37,656 nt of DNA from Erysipelotrichaceae bacterium (GCA_018365815.1 JAGZJH010000023.1:1-37656), one strand, 5' to 3'. Shown: positions 7,993 through 17,139, numbered from the stretch's first letter. The notes: generated by a model not told the origin, from the letters alone. Translations and numbers: made by a program.

Positions 7993-9750
7993 ATGCTAAT
8001 TACAATAAAAAACCTTACAAAAACACTTGGTGATAGAACGATTATTAAAGACAGTCAATTAATTATAAACGATAACGATAAAATTGGAATTATTGGTAGA
8101 AACGGTGTTGGGAAATCGACATTACTCAAAATAGTGGCGAAGATTGAACCTTACGATCATGGTGAATATATTAAAGGTGGAAACATTTCAATTGGATATT
8201 TACCACAAATGCCCTCTTTTATAGAAGGAGACACTTGCTATTCCTATATTGTAAATCATTTACCTCAAAAAAATCATGAAGTCAAAGAATATGAGATTAA
8301 AACAATCTTATCAAAACTGGGGCTTAATGATTACGATACTCTCATTTCAACACTTTCAGGTGGGCAAAAAAAGAAGGTTGCTTTAGCTTTATCGTTATTA
8401 CTGCCTTGCGATTTACTTATCTTAGACGAACCCACTAACCATTTAGATCAAGATATGATTATCTGGTTAGAAAATTATTTAAAAAAATACAAAGGTGCTA
8501 TTTTAATGGTTACACATGATCGCTACTTTTTAGAAAATATTTGCACTAAAATGGTTGAATTAGATCGATTAACTTTAACGAGTTACGAAGCTAATTATTC
8601 TAAGTACCTTGAACAAAAAGAAGAATTAGAAAGACAACTACTTGCAAGTGATCATAAACGACAACAATTTTTGAAAAAAGAACTTGAATGGGTAAGAGCC
8701 GGTGTGCAAGCAAGATCAACGAAAAGTAAAAGTCGTTTGCAACGTTTTGAAGAATTATCAAAAGTTCAAAACTATACACAAGCCAAAGATGTTGATTTAT
8801 CTTCAATTGCTTCAAGAATGGGAAATAAAACGATTGAACTTCACGATTTAGTATATACCATCAACAACAAAACATTAATTAACCATTTCACTTACCAATT
8901 CTTACGATTTGATCGTGTTGGAATTGTCGGTAAAAACGGGATTGGTAAATCTACTTTATTAAATTTAATCAGCCAAAAACTAACTCCCACAAGTGGTAAC
9001 ATTGAACTTGGTACTACAATTAAAATCGGTTATTTTTCACAAGAAATACAAGGACTAGATGAAAGCAAACGAGTAATAGATATTATCAAAGAATATGTTC
9101 ATGAATTTGAAAGTGTTGAGGGAATGCCTAGTGCAAAAGTATTATTAGAACAATTTTTATTCAATTCATCTTTACAACATACTTATGTTCATAAACTTTC
9201 CGGTGGTGAAAAAAGACGTTTGTATCTTTTAACTATTTTATTAACCCAACCAAATGTTTTAATTCTTGATGAACCGACAAATGATTTAGACATTGCTTCA
9301 TTAAATGTATTAGAAAATTTCTTAGACGATTTTAAAGGCATTGTCATTGTGGTGAGTCATGATCGTTATTTTTTAGATCGTGTAGTGGATAAAATTTTTG
9401 CTTTTGAAAACGATGGGCATATTCAAATATACAACGGTGGTTTTAGCGATTATTTCAATCAACGTCAGGTCATTAAAGAAAGTAAAAAAACTACTAAAAC
9501 TTACAACAAACCTAAAAAAACAATAATCAAAATGACATATCAAGAACGTAAAGAGTTTGAAACAATTGAACAAGTCATTACCGAACTTGAAAATCAACTT
9601 ACACAAGTTGAAAAGCAATTAAACAATCCTGAAATTGAATATAACTTAGTTATGGATTTAGTTAATCAACGTGATGAAATCGAAACACAGTTATTAGAAA
9701 AAATGGATCGTTGGCAATATTTAAGTGAATTAGATGAAAAAAGTAAATAA
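7993..9750 (+). CDS. ABC-F family ATPase, Uup-like
   Basis: A 585-residue soluble protein with two ABC domains and no membrane part. Walker A motifs are GRNGVGKST and GKNGIGKST; signatures are LSGGQKKKVALA and LSGGEKRRLYLL, each followed by a LILDEPTNDLD-type Walker B. The inter-domain linker holds the EWVRAGVQARSTKSKSRL segment typical of Uup. A C-terminal coiled coil (about 515-580) is present, also a Uup feature. ABC-F proteins act on ribosomes, and Uup also affects transposon excision. The linker looks housekeeping rather than antibiotic-protection type, though resistance cannot be excluded. The gene is a single unit with a terminator after it. Confidence 0.9.
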   Translation: MLITIKNLTKTLGDRTIIKDSQLIINDNDKIGIIGRNGVGKSTLLKIVAKIEPYDHGEYIKGGNISIGYLPQMPSFIEGDTCYSYIVNHLPQKNHEVKEYEIKTILSKLGLNDYDTLISTLSGGQKKKVALALSLLLPCDLLILDEPTNHLDQDMIIWLENYLKKYKGAILMVTHDRYFLENICTKMVELDRLTLTSYEANYSKYLEQKEELERQLLASDHKRQQFLKKELEWVRAGVQARSTKSKSRLQRFEELSKVQNYTQAKDVDLSSIASRMGNKTIELHDLVYTINNKTLINHFTYQFLRFDRVGIVGKNGIGKSTLLNLISQKLTPTSGNIELGTTIKIGYFSQEIQGLDESKRVIDIIKEYVHEFESVEGMPSAKVLLEQFLFNSSLQHTYVHKLSGGEKRRLYLLTILLTQPNVLILDEPTNDLDIASLNVLENFLDDFKGIVIVVSHDRYFLDRVVDKIFAFENDGHIQIYNGGFSDYFNQRQVIKESKKTTKTYNKPKKTIIKMTYQERKEFETIEQVITELENQLTQVEKQLNNPEIEYNLVMDLVNQRDEIETQLLEKMDRWQYLSELDEKSK

Positions 9751-9759
9751 ATATAAATT

Positions 9760-9788
9760 AAGACCATCTTTTTTGATGGCCTTTTTTG
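9760..9788 (+). terminator. Terminator after the ABC-F gene
   Basis: AAG-A-CCATC, a six-T loop, then GATGG-C-CTT followed by T residues: an eight-pair stem with one internal mismatch, ten bases after the stop codon. Confidence 0.7.
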
Positions 9789-9794
9789 AGTTGC

Positions 9795-9841
9795 AAAAAA
9801 GATAGAAAATAAAAGGTTTCTTTGATTCTCTATCTTTTATT
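9795..9841 (-). terminator. Terminator of the minus-strand cluster starting at 13449
   Basis: On the minus strand TAAAAGATAGAGAATCAAAG pairs across a short loop with an almost complementary strand ending in CTATCTTTTTTG. The stem is long but imperfect and ends in a T run. It lies 40 bases past the last gene of the cluster. Confidence 0.6.
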
Positions 9842-9880
9842 AAGTAAACAATCACCAAGTCATTTAATATCACTTCCAAT

Positions 9881-10165
9881 CTACAAAGCAGAAATAATAT
9901 AAACTAAAATACTCACTTCAAAAAACAATACAAAATAATAATCTAAATGCGAAAATTTTAATCCTTGTTTTTTAAGATAAATTGTCGTTGGAAGGTGATA
10001 ATCTTTATTAATTAACATATTCAAAACAACTGCCATCACTAATAAGACACTACATTTAAACAAATAATCATTCGTTAATGATGTAATGTTTATCATGATG
10101 ATTAACAAGTTTAAAATAAAGATACCAAGATTTAATAAATTCATTTTATTATTAAAATATCTCAT
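9881..10165 (-). CDS. Small membrane protein of unknown function
   Basis: A 94-residue protein with three likely membrane segments (about residues 10-28, 33-52 and 74-92). I do not recognise it. The frame is open back to 10195, but the good site AAGGTG sits just before a double ATG at 10168-10163. I chose the second ATG (10165) for its six-base spacing. It begins 16 bases after the yqeK-like gene stop and precedes the terminator, so it is the last gene of that run. Confidence 0.55.
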   Translation of the reverse strand: MRYFNNKMNLLNLGIFILNLLIIMINITSLTNDYLFKCSVLLVMAVVLNMLINKDYHLPTTIYLKKQGLKFSHLDYYFVLFFEVSILVYIISAL

Positions 10166-10181
10166 CATATTCACCTTATTT

Positions 10182-10742
10182 TTAATTGAATTCATTTAAA
10201 TATTGTCTTGCTTCTAATAACCAATCATGGGGATATAAAATCAATTGATGTTCAAATACATAATTAATATAAACCTTACATGCCTCTTTTAAAGATATTT
10301 CTAAAGCCTGATTGAGTATTTTGTAATATGGGGGCTCCCCCTCTTGATCCCATGAAAGTTTATCACTGATAAAAATAAGCATTTCATAATCACTTAGAGA
10401 TTGATTTAATGTGGTATGATAATTAATTGCATTTAAAATATCCTGATCTTCAATTTTAAAATAATTTTTAGTGATAATAGCAGATAATCGTTGATGCAAC
10501 AAGAATGGATATCGTTTTTCAGCCTCATAAATCGAAAGTTTTAAATCTTTGGCATATTGAAGCATTTTCTCTTTTTGAACAATAACACTAATATCATGTA
10601 ACAAAGCAGCTATTTCACATTTTTTAGGATCAAGATTAAACTTTAGGGCAAGAATTTTACTCGTTTCACTTACATTTTTGACGTGTTCATATGTTTTTTC
10701 ATGGTGGTTTTTTAAATAAAGTTCTTTAATCTTTGTTTTCAT
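10182..10742 (-). CDS. YqeK-like HD domain hydrolase
   Basis: A 186-residue HD-superfamily phosphohydrolase. The metal ligands are visible: His20 (YEHVKNV), His49-Asp50 (LLHDIS), His83 (LLHQRLSA), His109 (YHTT) and Asp127 (ISDKL). This order and spacing fit the YqeK group, whose studied members hydrolyse diadenosine tetraphosphate symmetrically to ADP. YqeK normally sits by nadD in NAD synthesis operons; here it does not, so a specialised paralogue is possible. There is no clear ribosome binding site. The start lies three bases after the preceding stop, so translation probably depends on coupling. Confidence 0.75.
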   Translation of the reverse strand: MKTKIKELYLKNHHEKTYEHVKNVSETSKILALKFNLDPKKCEIAALLHDISVIVQKEKMLQYAKDLKLSIYEAEKRYPFLLHQRLSAIITKNYFKIEDQDILNAINYHTTLNQSLSDYEMLIFISDKLSWDQEGEPPYYKILNQALEISLKEACKVYINYVFEHQLILYPHDWLLEARQYLNEFN

Positions 10743-10745
10743 CTA

Positions 10746-11060
10746 TTAAAATAATTTCCCATTAAATGGATTAAAACAATATTCATCACCATAAAAATTA
10801 GTGACGCTATAACGTCCGTCTTGAATTTTAAGCGAAATAAAAGCATTTTCCATATTTTTACAGGTCTTATGTTTAGGTTGAATTTGCCATGCCACTTGCC
10901 CACATTCATTAATACAATATACATTACAATGTGTTTGCTCATCCATATCAAAACCAATCAGTATAAAAATACGCATTTTATACGAAGTTACTTTATAAAT
11001 TTTTGCCTTGAATTCGATTTTTTTATCATTAATAATAATATAATTATCTTGCCATACCAT
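10746..11060 (-). CDS. Conserved-looking small protein of unknown function
   Basis: A 104-residue soluble protein, rich in aromatic residues and beta-strand-like, with segments NVYCINECGQVAWQIQP and FYGDEYCFNPFNGKLF. It ends in a compact motif with no membrane segment. I have no function for it. I chose the ATG at 11060 because AGAGGAGTGG lies just upstream; the frame extends to 11147 but that part overlaps the promoter. It is followed three bases later by the YqeK-like gene. Confidence 0.6.
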   Translation of the reverse strand: MVWQDNYIIINDKKIEFKAKIYKVTSYKMRIFILIGFDMDEQTHCNVYCINECGQVAWQIQPKHKTCKNMENAFISLKIQDGRYSVTNFYGDEYCFNPFNGKLF

Positions 11061-11085
11061 TTTAACCACTCCTCTTATTACTAAT

Positions 11086-11091
11086 ATTATA
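11086..11091 (-). promoter_or_regulatory. -10 box ahead of the small hypothetical gene
   Basis: TATAAT on the minus strand, about 26 bases before the ATG at 11060. No convincing -35 is seen, so confidence is limited. Confidence 0.4.
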
Positions 11092-11121
11092 CTATTAACT
11101 TGGTTAAAATGTATAGTCTTA

Positions 11122-13449
11122 TCATTGTTTTTTACGCCAAAATTCATGTAAATCTGACTTAAAACTACTAATTCTTGTAATTTTCATATTTTTCCACTCA
11201 TTAGGATACATTTTTTGATAAGATACAGAATTGTAACGATCATCTAATAAAACAATCACTCCATAATCATCGACACTACGAATCACACGCCCCGCGGCTT
11301 GTAATACTTTATTCATTCCAGGATATTTATAAGCATAATCATAACCGACTTTTTCAAAATAGTCTTTAATTAAATCACGTTCTAAATTTAATTGAGGTAA
11401 TCCTACTCCCACAATAATTGTTCCAATTAACTGCTCTCCTTTAAAATCAATGCCTTCTGAAAACATTCCTCCTAATACACTAAAAAACACTTGTGAATGG
11501 GTTAAAGATTGTTTAAATCGCTCTAAAAATATTTGTTTATCCTCATTAGTCATTTGACTGTTTTGTTTAAAAGTGACAACCTCAGGATATAAAGCAACAA
11601 ACTTTTGGTACACTTGTTCTAAATATTCATAAGATGAAAAAAAGATTAAATAATTTCCGACTTTACTCTCTTGTATAATTTGGATATATTTACAAATCAA
11701 CTCATAAGAATATACTCTTTGTTGATAACGAGTATGTACATCATCACCAATTAATACTAATCGATTTTCATTAGGAAAAGGTGAATCGTAATAAAGTTTT
11801 AAATCTCCTTGACTTCCTCCTAAAATACGATAAAAATATTGAATTGGTAATAAAGTAGCACTAAAAAAAATAACTGCTTGTGATTGTTTATAAAACTCCT
11901 CTAATAAAGAACTCGGATCGATACAAAACATCTTAATCATTAAATCTTGTTCTTGGTTAACGATATAAGTACGATAACTTTCACGATAAAATTCATAAAT
12001 TCTCATAAAAGAAACACAATCAAAATAAATTTGTAATGCACTTTCTTCAATGGCTTCTTCACTATCGTTTAAATACTTTTGCATCATAAAAATAAACCGT
12101 TCAATGAGCGTTGCTAGTGCAACAGGAGGTTCATGCGAAACGATATAAGGACTATTTTCTAAATCATAATGTATTTTAATACATAAATCTTCAATGGCAA
12201 TTAAACTTTTATAAACACCTTGATGTTTTTTTGCCATATAATTTTTTAAATATTGAATATCACTGTAATTTAAAGAAGCTGAATACATACTTCTCGCTCG
12301 ATCGATAAGATTATGGGCTTCATCGACTAATAAAGTTAAGTGATGTGACGATAGATAGGCACGTTGTAAATACACTTTAGGATCAAAAGCATAGTTATAA
12401 TCTAATATTGAAAAATCACAAAATAAATAAAGATCTAATGAAAATTCAAAAGGACACACTTGATGTTTTAAAGCATACTCTAAAATTACTTCTTTTGTAT
12501 AAACATATTCATTGGATAATATATCCATTAAAGCTTCATTGACACGATCATAATGATTTTTGGCATAAATGCAATAATCAGGGTGACATTGACGTTTTTC
12601 TAACACACACATATGATCTTTAGCGTGTATCACAATTGAACGTAATTTCAGTCCTTTTGTATATAAAAGTTGTAAAGACTCATAAGCCACTACACGGGTA
12701 ATAGATTTTGCAGTTAAATACATAATTTTATTTGTATATTTATTTTTCATCGCCATTAAACTTGGATAAATTGTCGCTAAAGTTTTACCTAGTCCGGTTG
12801 CAGCATGGATAAATAATTTTTGATGATTTTTAATTGTGTAATAAACACCATTCATCATTTCTTGTTGACCTTGACGATATTGCTTATAAGGGAAAGTCAA
12901 TTGTTGTAAAGATATATCACGTTGTTTTTTAAAATCAAAGTAAAGTAAAATCATTTGGTGGAATTTTTCAAACATTTGATTAAAAATGGTTTCTACTTCT
13001 TGAAAACTATATTCAAAATTCAAATATTTAATTTCTTTACTTTCCACATTAGCATAAGTTAAACGACATTGAATATGATTCAATTGATGTAAACTGCAAT
13101 AAATATAAGCATAACTTATCATTTGATGAAAATGACTTTGGTTTAAATGGTCTTTATCAATATGATCTAATTGACGTAATGTCGATTTAATTTCATCAAT
13201 ACATACTTGATCATCTTTAATCATTAAGCCGTCCATTCTACCTTGAAAAATATAATGAAAATCATCTTTTTCAATTTCAAAATTTAAACTAACTTCACTT
13301 TGATAATACGCATCTTGTTCGCGTTGAATTTTTTGATGAATACGTGTCCCCTCTAATGCTCGCACATGATTTGTCATTTCATTTGAAATATGACCGCTTC
13401 GGCAAATAAATTCAACCATTTCTTTAATTGATATTTTAATAATTTCCAT
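11122..13449 (-). CDS. DinG/Rad3-type helicase with N-terminal Cas4-like nuclease domain
   Basis: The 775-residue protein joins two DNA-processing modules. Residues ~25-170 carry PD-(D/E)XK nuclease motifs: GTRIH (His38), GRMDG (Asp73), DEIKS (Glu86, Lys88) and a QxxxY-like Gln109/Tyr113. Residues ~185-775 are an XPD/DinG superfamily 2 helicase: Walker A AATGLGKT (216-223), four cysteines (281, 288, 293, 332) placed like the XPD iron-sulfur ligands, DEAH (376-379), SATLLP, and a final QAAGRVIR arginine motif. Such fusions are probably DNA repair or recombination enzymes acting 5'-3'. All key residues are present, so it looks active. The start has GAGGT upstream and a TATAAT at 13467-13472. 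Confidence 0.88.
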   Translation of the reverse strand: MEIIKISIKEMVEFICRSGHISNEMTNHVRALEGTRIHQKIQREQDAYYQSEVSLNFEIEKDDFHYIFQGRMDGLMIKDDQVCIDEIKSTLRQLDHIDKDHLNQSHFHQMISYAYIYCSLHQLNHIQCRLTYANVESKEIKYLNFEYSFQEVETIFNQMFEKFHQMILLYFDFKKQRDISLQQLTFPYKQYRQGQQEMMNGVYYTIKNHQKLFIHAATGLGKTLATIYPSLMAMKNKYTNKIMYLTAKSITRVVAYESLQLLYTKGLKLRSIVIHAKDHMCVLEKRQCHPDYCIYAKNHYDRVNEALMDILSNEYVYTKEVILEYALKHQVCPFEFSLDLYLFCDFSILDYNYAFDPKVYLQRAYLSSHHLTLLVDEAHNLIDRARSMYSASLNYSDIQYLKNYMAKKHQGVYKSLIAIEDLCIKIHYDLENSPYIVSHEPPVALATLIERFIFMMQKYLNDSEEAIEESALQIYFDCVSFMRIYEFYRESYRTYIVNQEQDLMIKMFCIDPSSLLEEFYKQSQAVIFFSATLLPIQYFYRILGGSQGDLKLYYDSPFPNENRLVLIGDDVHTRYQQRVYSYELICKYIQIIQESKVGNYLIFFSSYEYLEQVYQKFVALYPEVVTFKQNSQMTNEDKQIFLERFKQSLTHSQVFFSVLGGMFSEGIDFKGEQLIGTIIVGVGLPQLNLERDLIKDYFEKVGYDYAYKYPGMNKVLQAAGRVIRSVDDYGVIVLLDDRYNSVSYQKMYPNEWKNMKITRISSFKSDLHEFWRKKQ

Positions 13450-13466
13450 AATTCTACCTCGCCTTT

Positions 13467-13472
13467 ATTATA
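13467..13472 (-). promoter_or_regulatory. -10 box of the helicase-nuclease gene
   Basis: TATAAT on the minus strand, 17 bases before the start codon. The intergenic space (13450-13549) is shared with the divergent AAA gene. The -35 region is weak. Confidence 0.45.
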
Positions 13473-13549
13473 CACTGATTTGTTTCGTTATTCTATGACT
13501 TGTACGTTTAATTTAATTATGATACGATTATTTCATGAGGTGATTAAAC

Positions 13550-15481
13550 ATGAGTGAAAAATTTGATGATTTAATGAATAGTGTCTTTAGATCAAATAAA
13601 ACATTAAATCAATTAGATAAAAATAAGAAAAATTCATTGGATCTAATCGATGAACTTGAAAATATGTCAAAACAAATGGATCAGTTTATCAAAGAAAATA
13701 CGCAAACAGTATCAAAACCTAAAAAAGAAGTTTCAAAACCACAACAACCTTCAAAAACTATCAATAAAAAAATTGACTTTAATGTCATTGAAGAAAAGTT
13801 AAAATCAATTATTGTGGGACAAGATGAGATGATTCACCAATTAATCATTGGATTTAAACGTCCGACGATTGCGGGAAACAGTGTTAAAAAAGTTAAAAAT
13901 AAAATTTTATTAACTGGTAATTTAGAAAATGAAAAAACAATCATAATTGAAAAGTTAAATGAACTACTTTACTTAGAATCATTTGTCAGTTCACCTAAAG
14001 TTTTTATATTTGATTTAGCACTCTATCCAAGTTTAAATGAAGAAAAACTATTTTTCCAAGATTTATATAGTTTGCTTGTTCAAAAAAACGGTATCATTGT
14101 GATAACTCATATTAATAAATGTGCAACGCATTATTTACAATTAATTAAAGAATTATTAAGTGAAGGTGAAATCAAACTCAATGAACGTTATATTTTAAAT
14201 AATAATCAATTAGTTGAAACTAAAAACACATTATCTGCCCATGTGATTAAAGCCATTGAAGCCAATGACCAATATTTTTTAGTCTCAACACCTTATACGC
14301 TGACTGAACTTACAAAAATTACCGGTAGTCAATTTGTTTCTTTATTTATCGATATTGCTTCAACGCATCAATTAAATAATCAAGAAATCATTGAAACTAT
14401 TCAAGCCATTAAACAAGATTTTATCACTCGTTGTTTAGTTCAATTAGACTATATTATTCAAGAAGAACAACCGTTAGAACAATTGTTAGAAAGCCAATAT
14501 GATAAAAAAACAGGCAATGTATCCATTCAAAAGATATTTGATGATTTATTTTTAGCATTAGTAGAATTTAAACTTCACACTCAAAAAGATCCTAAAACAA
14601 TATGTATCGATAAAAATCTAAATTTATTAATTAATGAACAAATTATTCAAATCAGCAGTTTACTTCCACAACAACAAAATTATGAACTAGATCTTATTAA
14701 ACAAGAGTTAGATCAAATTGTGGGGTTACAATCAGTTAAAGACTATGTCTTATCTTTAAAAGATCATTTTGAAGTCCAAAAATTACGTACACAACAAGGT
14801 TTTAAATCTTCAAGCATTTCTAAGCATATGATTTTTACAGGAAATCCCGGTACCGGTAAAACAACAATTGCTCGAATTGTCGCTAAATATTTAAAAGCCA
14901 TCGGTATTTTAAGCAGTGGGCAATTAGTTGAAGTCAGTCGTGGGGATTTAGTTGGACGTTATGTCGGGCATACTGCCCCATTAACTAAAAAAATCATTGA
15001 ATCTGCCTTAGGGGGCGTATTGTTTATTGATGAAGCCTATTCTTTATACCGTGGTCAAGAAGATAGTTTTGGTCTAGAAGCCATTGATACACTTGTTAAA
15101 GGGATTGAAGATCATCGAGATGATTTAGTTGTTATTTTAGCCGGATATACAAAAGAAATGAATGAGTTTCTAAATGCCAATTCAGGTTTAAAATCTCGTT
15201 TTCCAAATATCATTGAATTTAGTGACTACACTGCTCAAGAGTTATTAGACATCAGTAAAGATATTGCACTTAAAAATGATTATGTTTTAAATGAAGATAC
15301 CTTTAAACCTTTATTAGATTACTACACTTATCAACAACAAAAACAATCTAAACGTTCCGGAAACGGAAGAATGGCTAGAAATTTAATTGAAGCGGCAATG
15401 ATCAATCAAGCTAAACGATTAGTTGTTGAAACCGATGCCCCGTTAAATGAACTAAAAATTTGTGATTTTGATTTAGATTAA
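13550..15481 (+). CDS. Two-domain AAA ATPase, SpoVK/CbbX-like C-terminal domain
   Basis: A 643-residue protein. Residues 1-75 are a charged, partly coiled-coil N-terminus. Residues ~78-370 resemble a Clp-type AAA module, but the Walker A is GNLENEKT (123-130), lacking the final Gly, so ATP turnover there is doubtful. Residues ~390-640 are a CbbX/SpoVK-type AAA domain with Walker A GNPGTGKT (431-438), Walker B VLFIDE (490-495) and the LKSRFPN arginine region. SpoVK acts in spore maturation and CbbX remodels Rubisco, but neither has this extra domain. The role here is unknown. It is divergent from the helicase-nuclease gene and has its own terminator. Confidence 0.82.
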   Translation: MSEKFDDLMNSVFRSNKTLNQLDKNKKNSLDLIDELENMSKQMDQFIKENTQTVSKPKKEVSKPQQPSKTINKKIDFNVIEEKLKSIIVGQDEMIHQLIIGFKRPTIAGNSVKKVKNKILLTGNLENEKTIIIEKLNELLYLESFVSSPKVFIFDLALYPSLNEEKLFFQDLYSLLVQKNGIIVITHINKCATHYLQLIKELLSEGEIKLNERYILNNNQLVETKNTLSAHVIKAIEANDQYFLVSTPYTLTELTKITGSQFVSLFIDIASTHQLNNQEIIETIQAIKQDFITRCLVQLDYIIQEEQPLEQLLESQYDKKTGNVSIQKIFDDLFLALVEFKLHTQKDPKTICIDKNLNLLINEQIIQISSLLPQQQNYELDLIKQELDQIVGLQSVKDYVLSLKDHFEVQKLRTQQGFKSSSISKHMIFTGNPGTGKTTIARIVAKYLKAIGILSSGQLVEVSRGDLVGRYVGHTAPLTKKIIESALGGVLFIDEAYSLYRGQEDSFGLEAIDTLVKGIEDHRDDLVVILAGYTKEMNEFLNANSGLKSRFPNIIEFSDYTAQELLDISKDIALKNDYVLNEDTFKPLLDYYTYQQQKQSKRSGNGRMARNLIEAAMINQAKRLVVETDAPLNELKICDFDLD

Positions 15482-15492
15482 ATATATTGGAT

Positions 15493-15525
15493 AGACTATT
15501 CTTACCTTAATGAATAGTCTTTTTA
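15493..15525 (+). terminator. Terminator after the AAA gene
   Basis: AGACTATTC pairs perfectly with GAATAGTCT (15512-15520) around a ten-base loop, followed by TTTTTAG. Confidence 0.85.
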
Positions 15526-15540
15526 GTAGTTAAAACTAAA

Positions 15541-15565
15541 AAGACACTATTAGAAATAGTGTCTT
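15541..15565 (-). terminator. Terminator after the MATE gene
   Basis: A perfect 11-bp stem (AAGACACTATT with AATAGTGTCTT) around a three-base loop. On the minus strand it is followed by TTTAGTTTT. It lies 25 bases past the MATE stop codon. Confidence 0.85.
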
Positions 15566-15590
15566 AATCTAAAACTTCAACTCATCATTT

Positions 15591-16916
15591 TTAAATTAAT
15601 TGCTTATTTTTCCATGTACCACTGACTTGTCGCCATACAAATAAAATCATTCTAAAAATCCAATCAGCAAACATTCCAAGCCAAACTCCTAAAACACCTA
15701 AATCAGTATATTTTGCGAAAATAAGACATAAACAGATTCTAAATGCCCACATTGAAAAAATTGAAACAATCATTGTAAATTTAGCGTCATTAGCGGCTCT
15801 AAATGCATTAGGTAAAGTAAATGCCAAAGGCCAAACAGTAATGGCAAATACAGTATGCCAAAATAAAAGTTGATAAGCAATATCCATCGTTTCACCTGAT
15901 AAAGCATATAATTCAAGTAACGGGTTAGCACTAAGTAAAATAAGGACATCTAAGATAAACATAAAAATATATGTTAATTTCATTAAATATTTAATATAAT
16001 GATCGGCTGCTTTATAATCATTTGCCCCTACGCATTGTCCAACGACTGTCACCATAGCTAATCCCATGGCTGCTCCGGGAATAATTTCAAGACCGGCGAT
16101 GTTATTGGCAACTGCATTTGCGGCAATTGAAGCAGTTCCAAAACCAGTGACAATACCTGCTACTAAGATTTTTCCAATTTGAAACATACCATTTTCTAAA
16201 CCGGTTGGAATTCCGATTTGTAGAATTGTTTTAATCATTTTAAAATCAAGTTTAAAATGCAAATAACTTCTTACAGAAATTAATAATGATGGTTTTCTTA
16301 ACATATACAACATTGTCATAGAACCGATAATTCTTGATACTAAAGTTGCAAAAGCGGCACCAAAAACACCCCAATTAAAAATATAAATTAAAATTGCATT
16401 TCCAACGACATTAATTAAATTCATAATGATTGAATTATACATTGAAATTTTTGAATTCCCCATTGCTCTAAATAATGCTGCTCCCCCATTATATAAAGAA
16501 ATAAAAGGATAAGAAACAGCTGAAACCATGAAATAAATTTGAGCATTATTCATAACTTCTGTATCGATTTTTCCAAATACTAATGCTAATAATGGTTTAT
16601 GAAATACTAAACATATTGTTGCAATCAATGTCGCTAAAATAGCAGTCACATATACTAATTGTTTAGCGGCTTCATTTGCTTTTTGGTGATCTTTATTTCC
16701 TAAATATTGAGAAGCCACTACTGCTCCCCCTGTGGCTAATGCGGCAAAAATATTAATTAATAAAATATTAATTGTATCCACTAAAGAGACACCCGAAACA
16801 GCAACTTCACCACAACTTGAAACCATAATGGTATCTGCCATTCCTATTGTCATGGCTAATACTTGTTCTACAATTAATGGTACAATTAACTTTCTTAAAT
16901 CCGTTTTACTAAACAC
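15591..16916 (-). CDS. MATE family multidrug exporter
   Basis: A 441-residue membrane protein with about 12 transmembrane segments in two homologous halves. The N-terminus (DLRKLIVPLIVEQVLAMTIG, then MADTIMVS) is the MATE/NorM/DinF signature. These proteins export cationic drugs or metabolites using sodium or proton gradients. The start is GTG at 16916, with AAAGGGG six bases upstream; an ATG two bases further upstream is out of frame. A TATAAT (minus strand, 17001-16996) with TTGCCT 16 bases ahead is a fair promoter. No regulator lies next to it, so the substrate cannot be guessed. Confidence 0.9.
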   Translation of the reverse strand: MFSKTDLRKLIVPLIVEQVLAMTIGMADTIMVSSCGEVAVSGVSLVDTINILLINIFAALATGGAVVASQYLGNKDHQKANEAAKQLVYVTAILATLIATICLVFHKPLLALVFGKIDTEVMNNAQIYFMVSAVSYPFISLYNGGAALFRAMGNSKISMYNSIIMNLINVVGNAILIYIFNWGVFGAAFATLVSRIIGSMTMLYMLRKPSLLISVRSYLHFKLDFKMIKTILQIGIPTGLENGMFQIGKILVAGIVTGFGTASIAANAVANNIAGLEIIPGAAMGLAMVTVVGQCVGANDYKAADHYIKYLMKLTYIFMFILDVLILLSANPLLELYALSGETMDIAYQLLFWHTVFAITVWPLAFTLPNAFRAANDAKFTMIVSIFSMWAFRICLCLIFAKYTDLGVLGVWLGMFADWIFRMILFVWRQVSGTWKNKQLI

Positions 16917-16995
16917 ATTAATCCCCTTTCAATATTTTTAAAGTATAAATTAGAAATTATATTTAAATCTCTTTTTACTTCCTGTTATCAAGCTT

Positions 16996-17023
16996 ATTAT
17001 ACTCTTAAATTCATTTAAGGCAA
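16996..17023 (-). promoter_or_regulatory. Promoter of the MATE gene
   Basis: On the minus strand TTGCCT (17023-17018), a 16-bp spacer and TATAAT (17001-16996), about 80 bases before the GTG start. Confidence 0.45.
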
Positions 17024-17068
17024 TAGTCGTCTTAAAAACAGTTGTATATTTTCTTTTTTTCAACAAAT

Positions 17069-17100
17069 TGTTTTTTATCTTTACTGTTTTTTATCTTTAC
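17069..17100 (+). repeat. Perfect 2 x 16-bp tandem repeat in a promoter region
   Basis: TGTTTTTTATCTTTAC occurs twice back to back (17069-17084 and 17085-17100), 40 bases before the start of the TIGR00266 gene. The second copy ends in TTTACA, a possible -35 box ahead of an AT-rich -10 region. It could be a doubled regulator site or a simple slippage duplication. Confidence 0.85.
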
Positions 17101-17139
17101 AAAAATATTATATAATATAATTATAAAGGAGGCGTTTTT

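Noticed and set aside
7993..9750. ABC-F protein as an antibiotic-resistance factor
   Set aside because: The linker and C-terminal coiled coil are Uup-like, and no resistance gene or leader peptide regulation is seen nearby.
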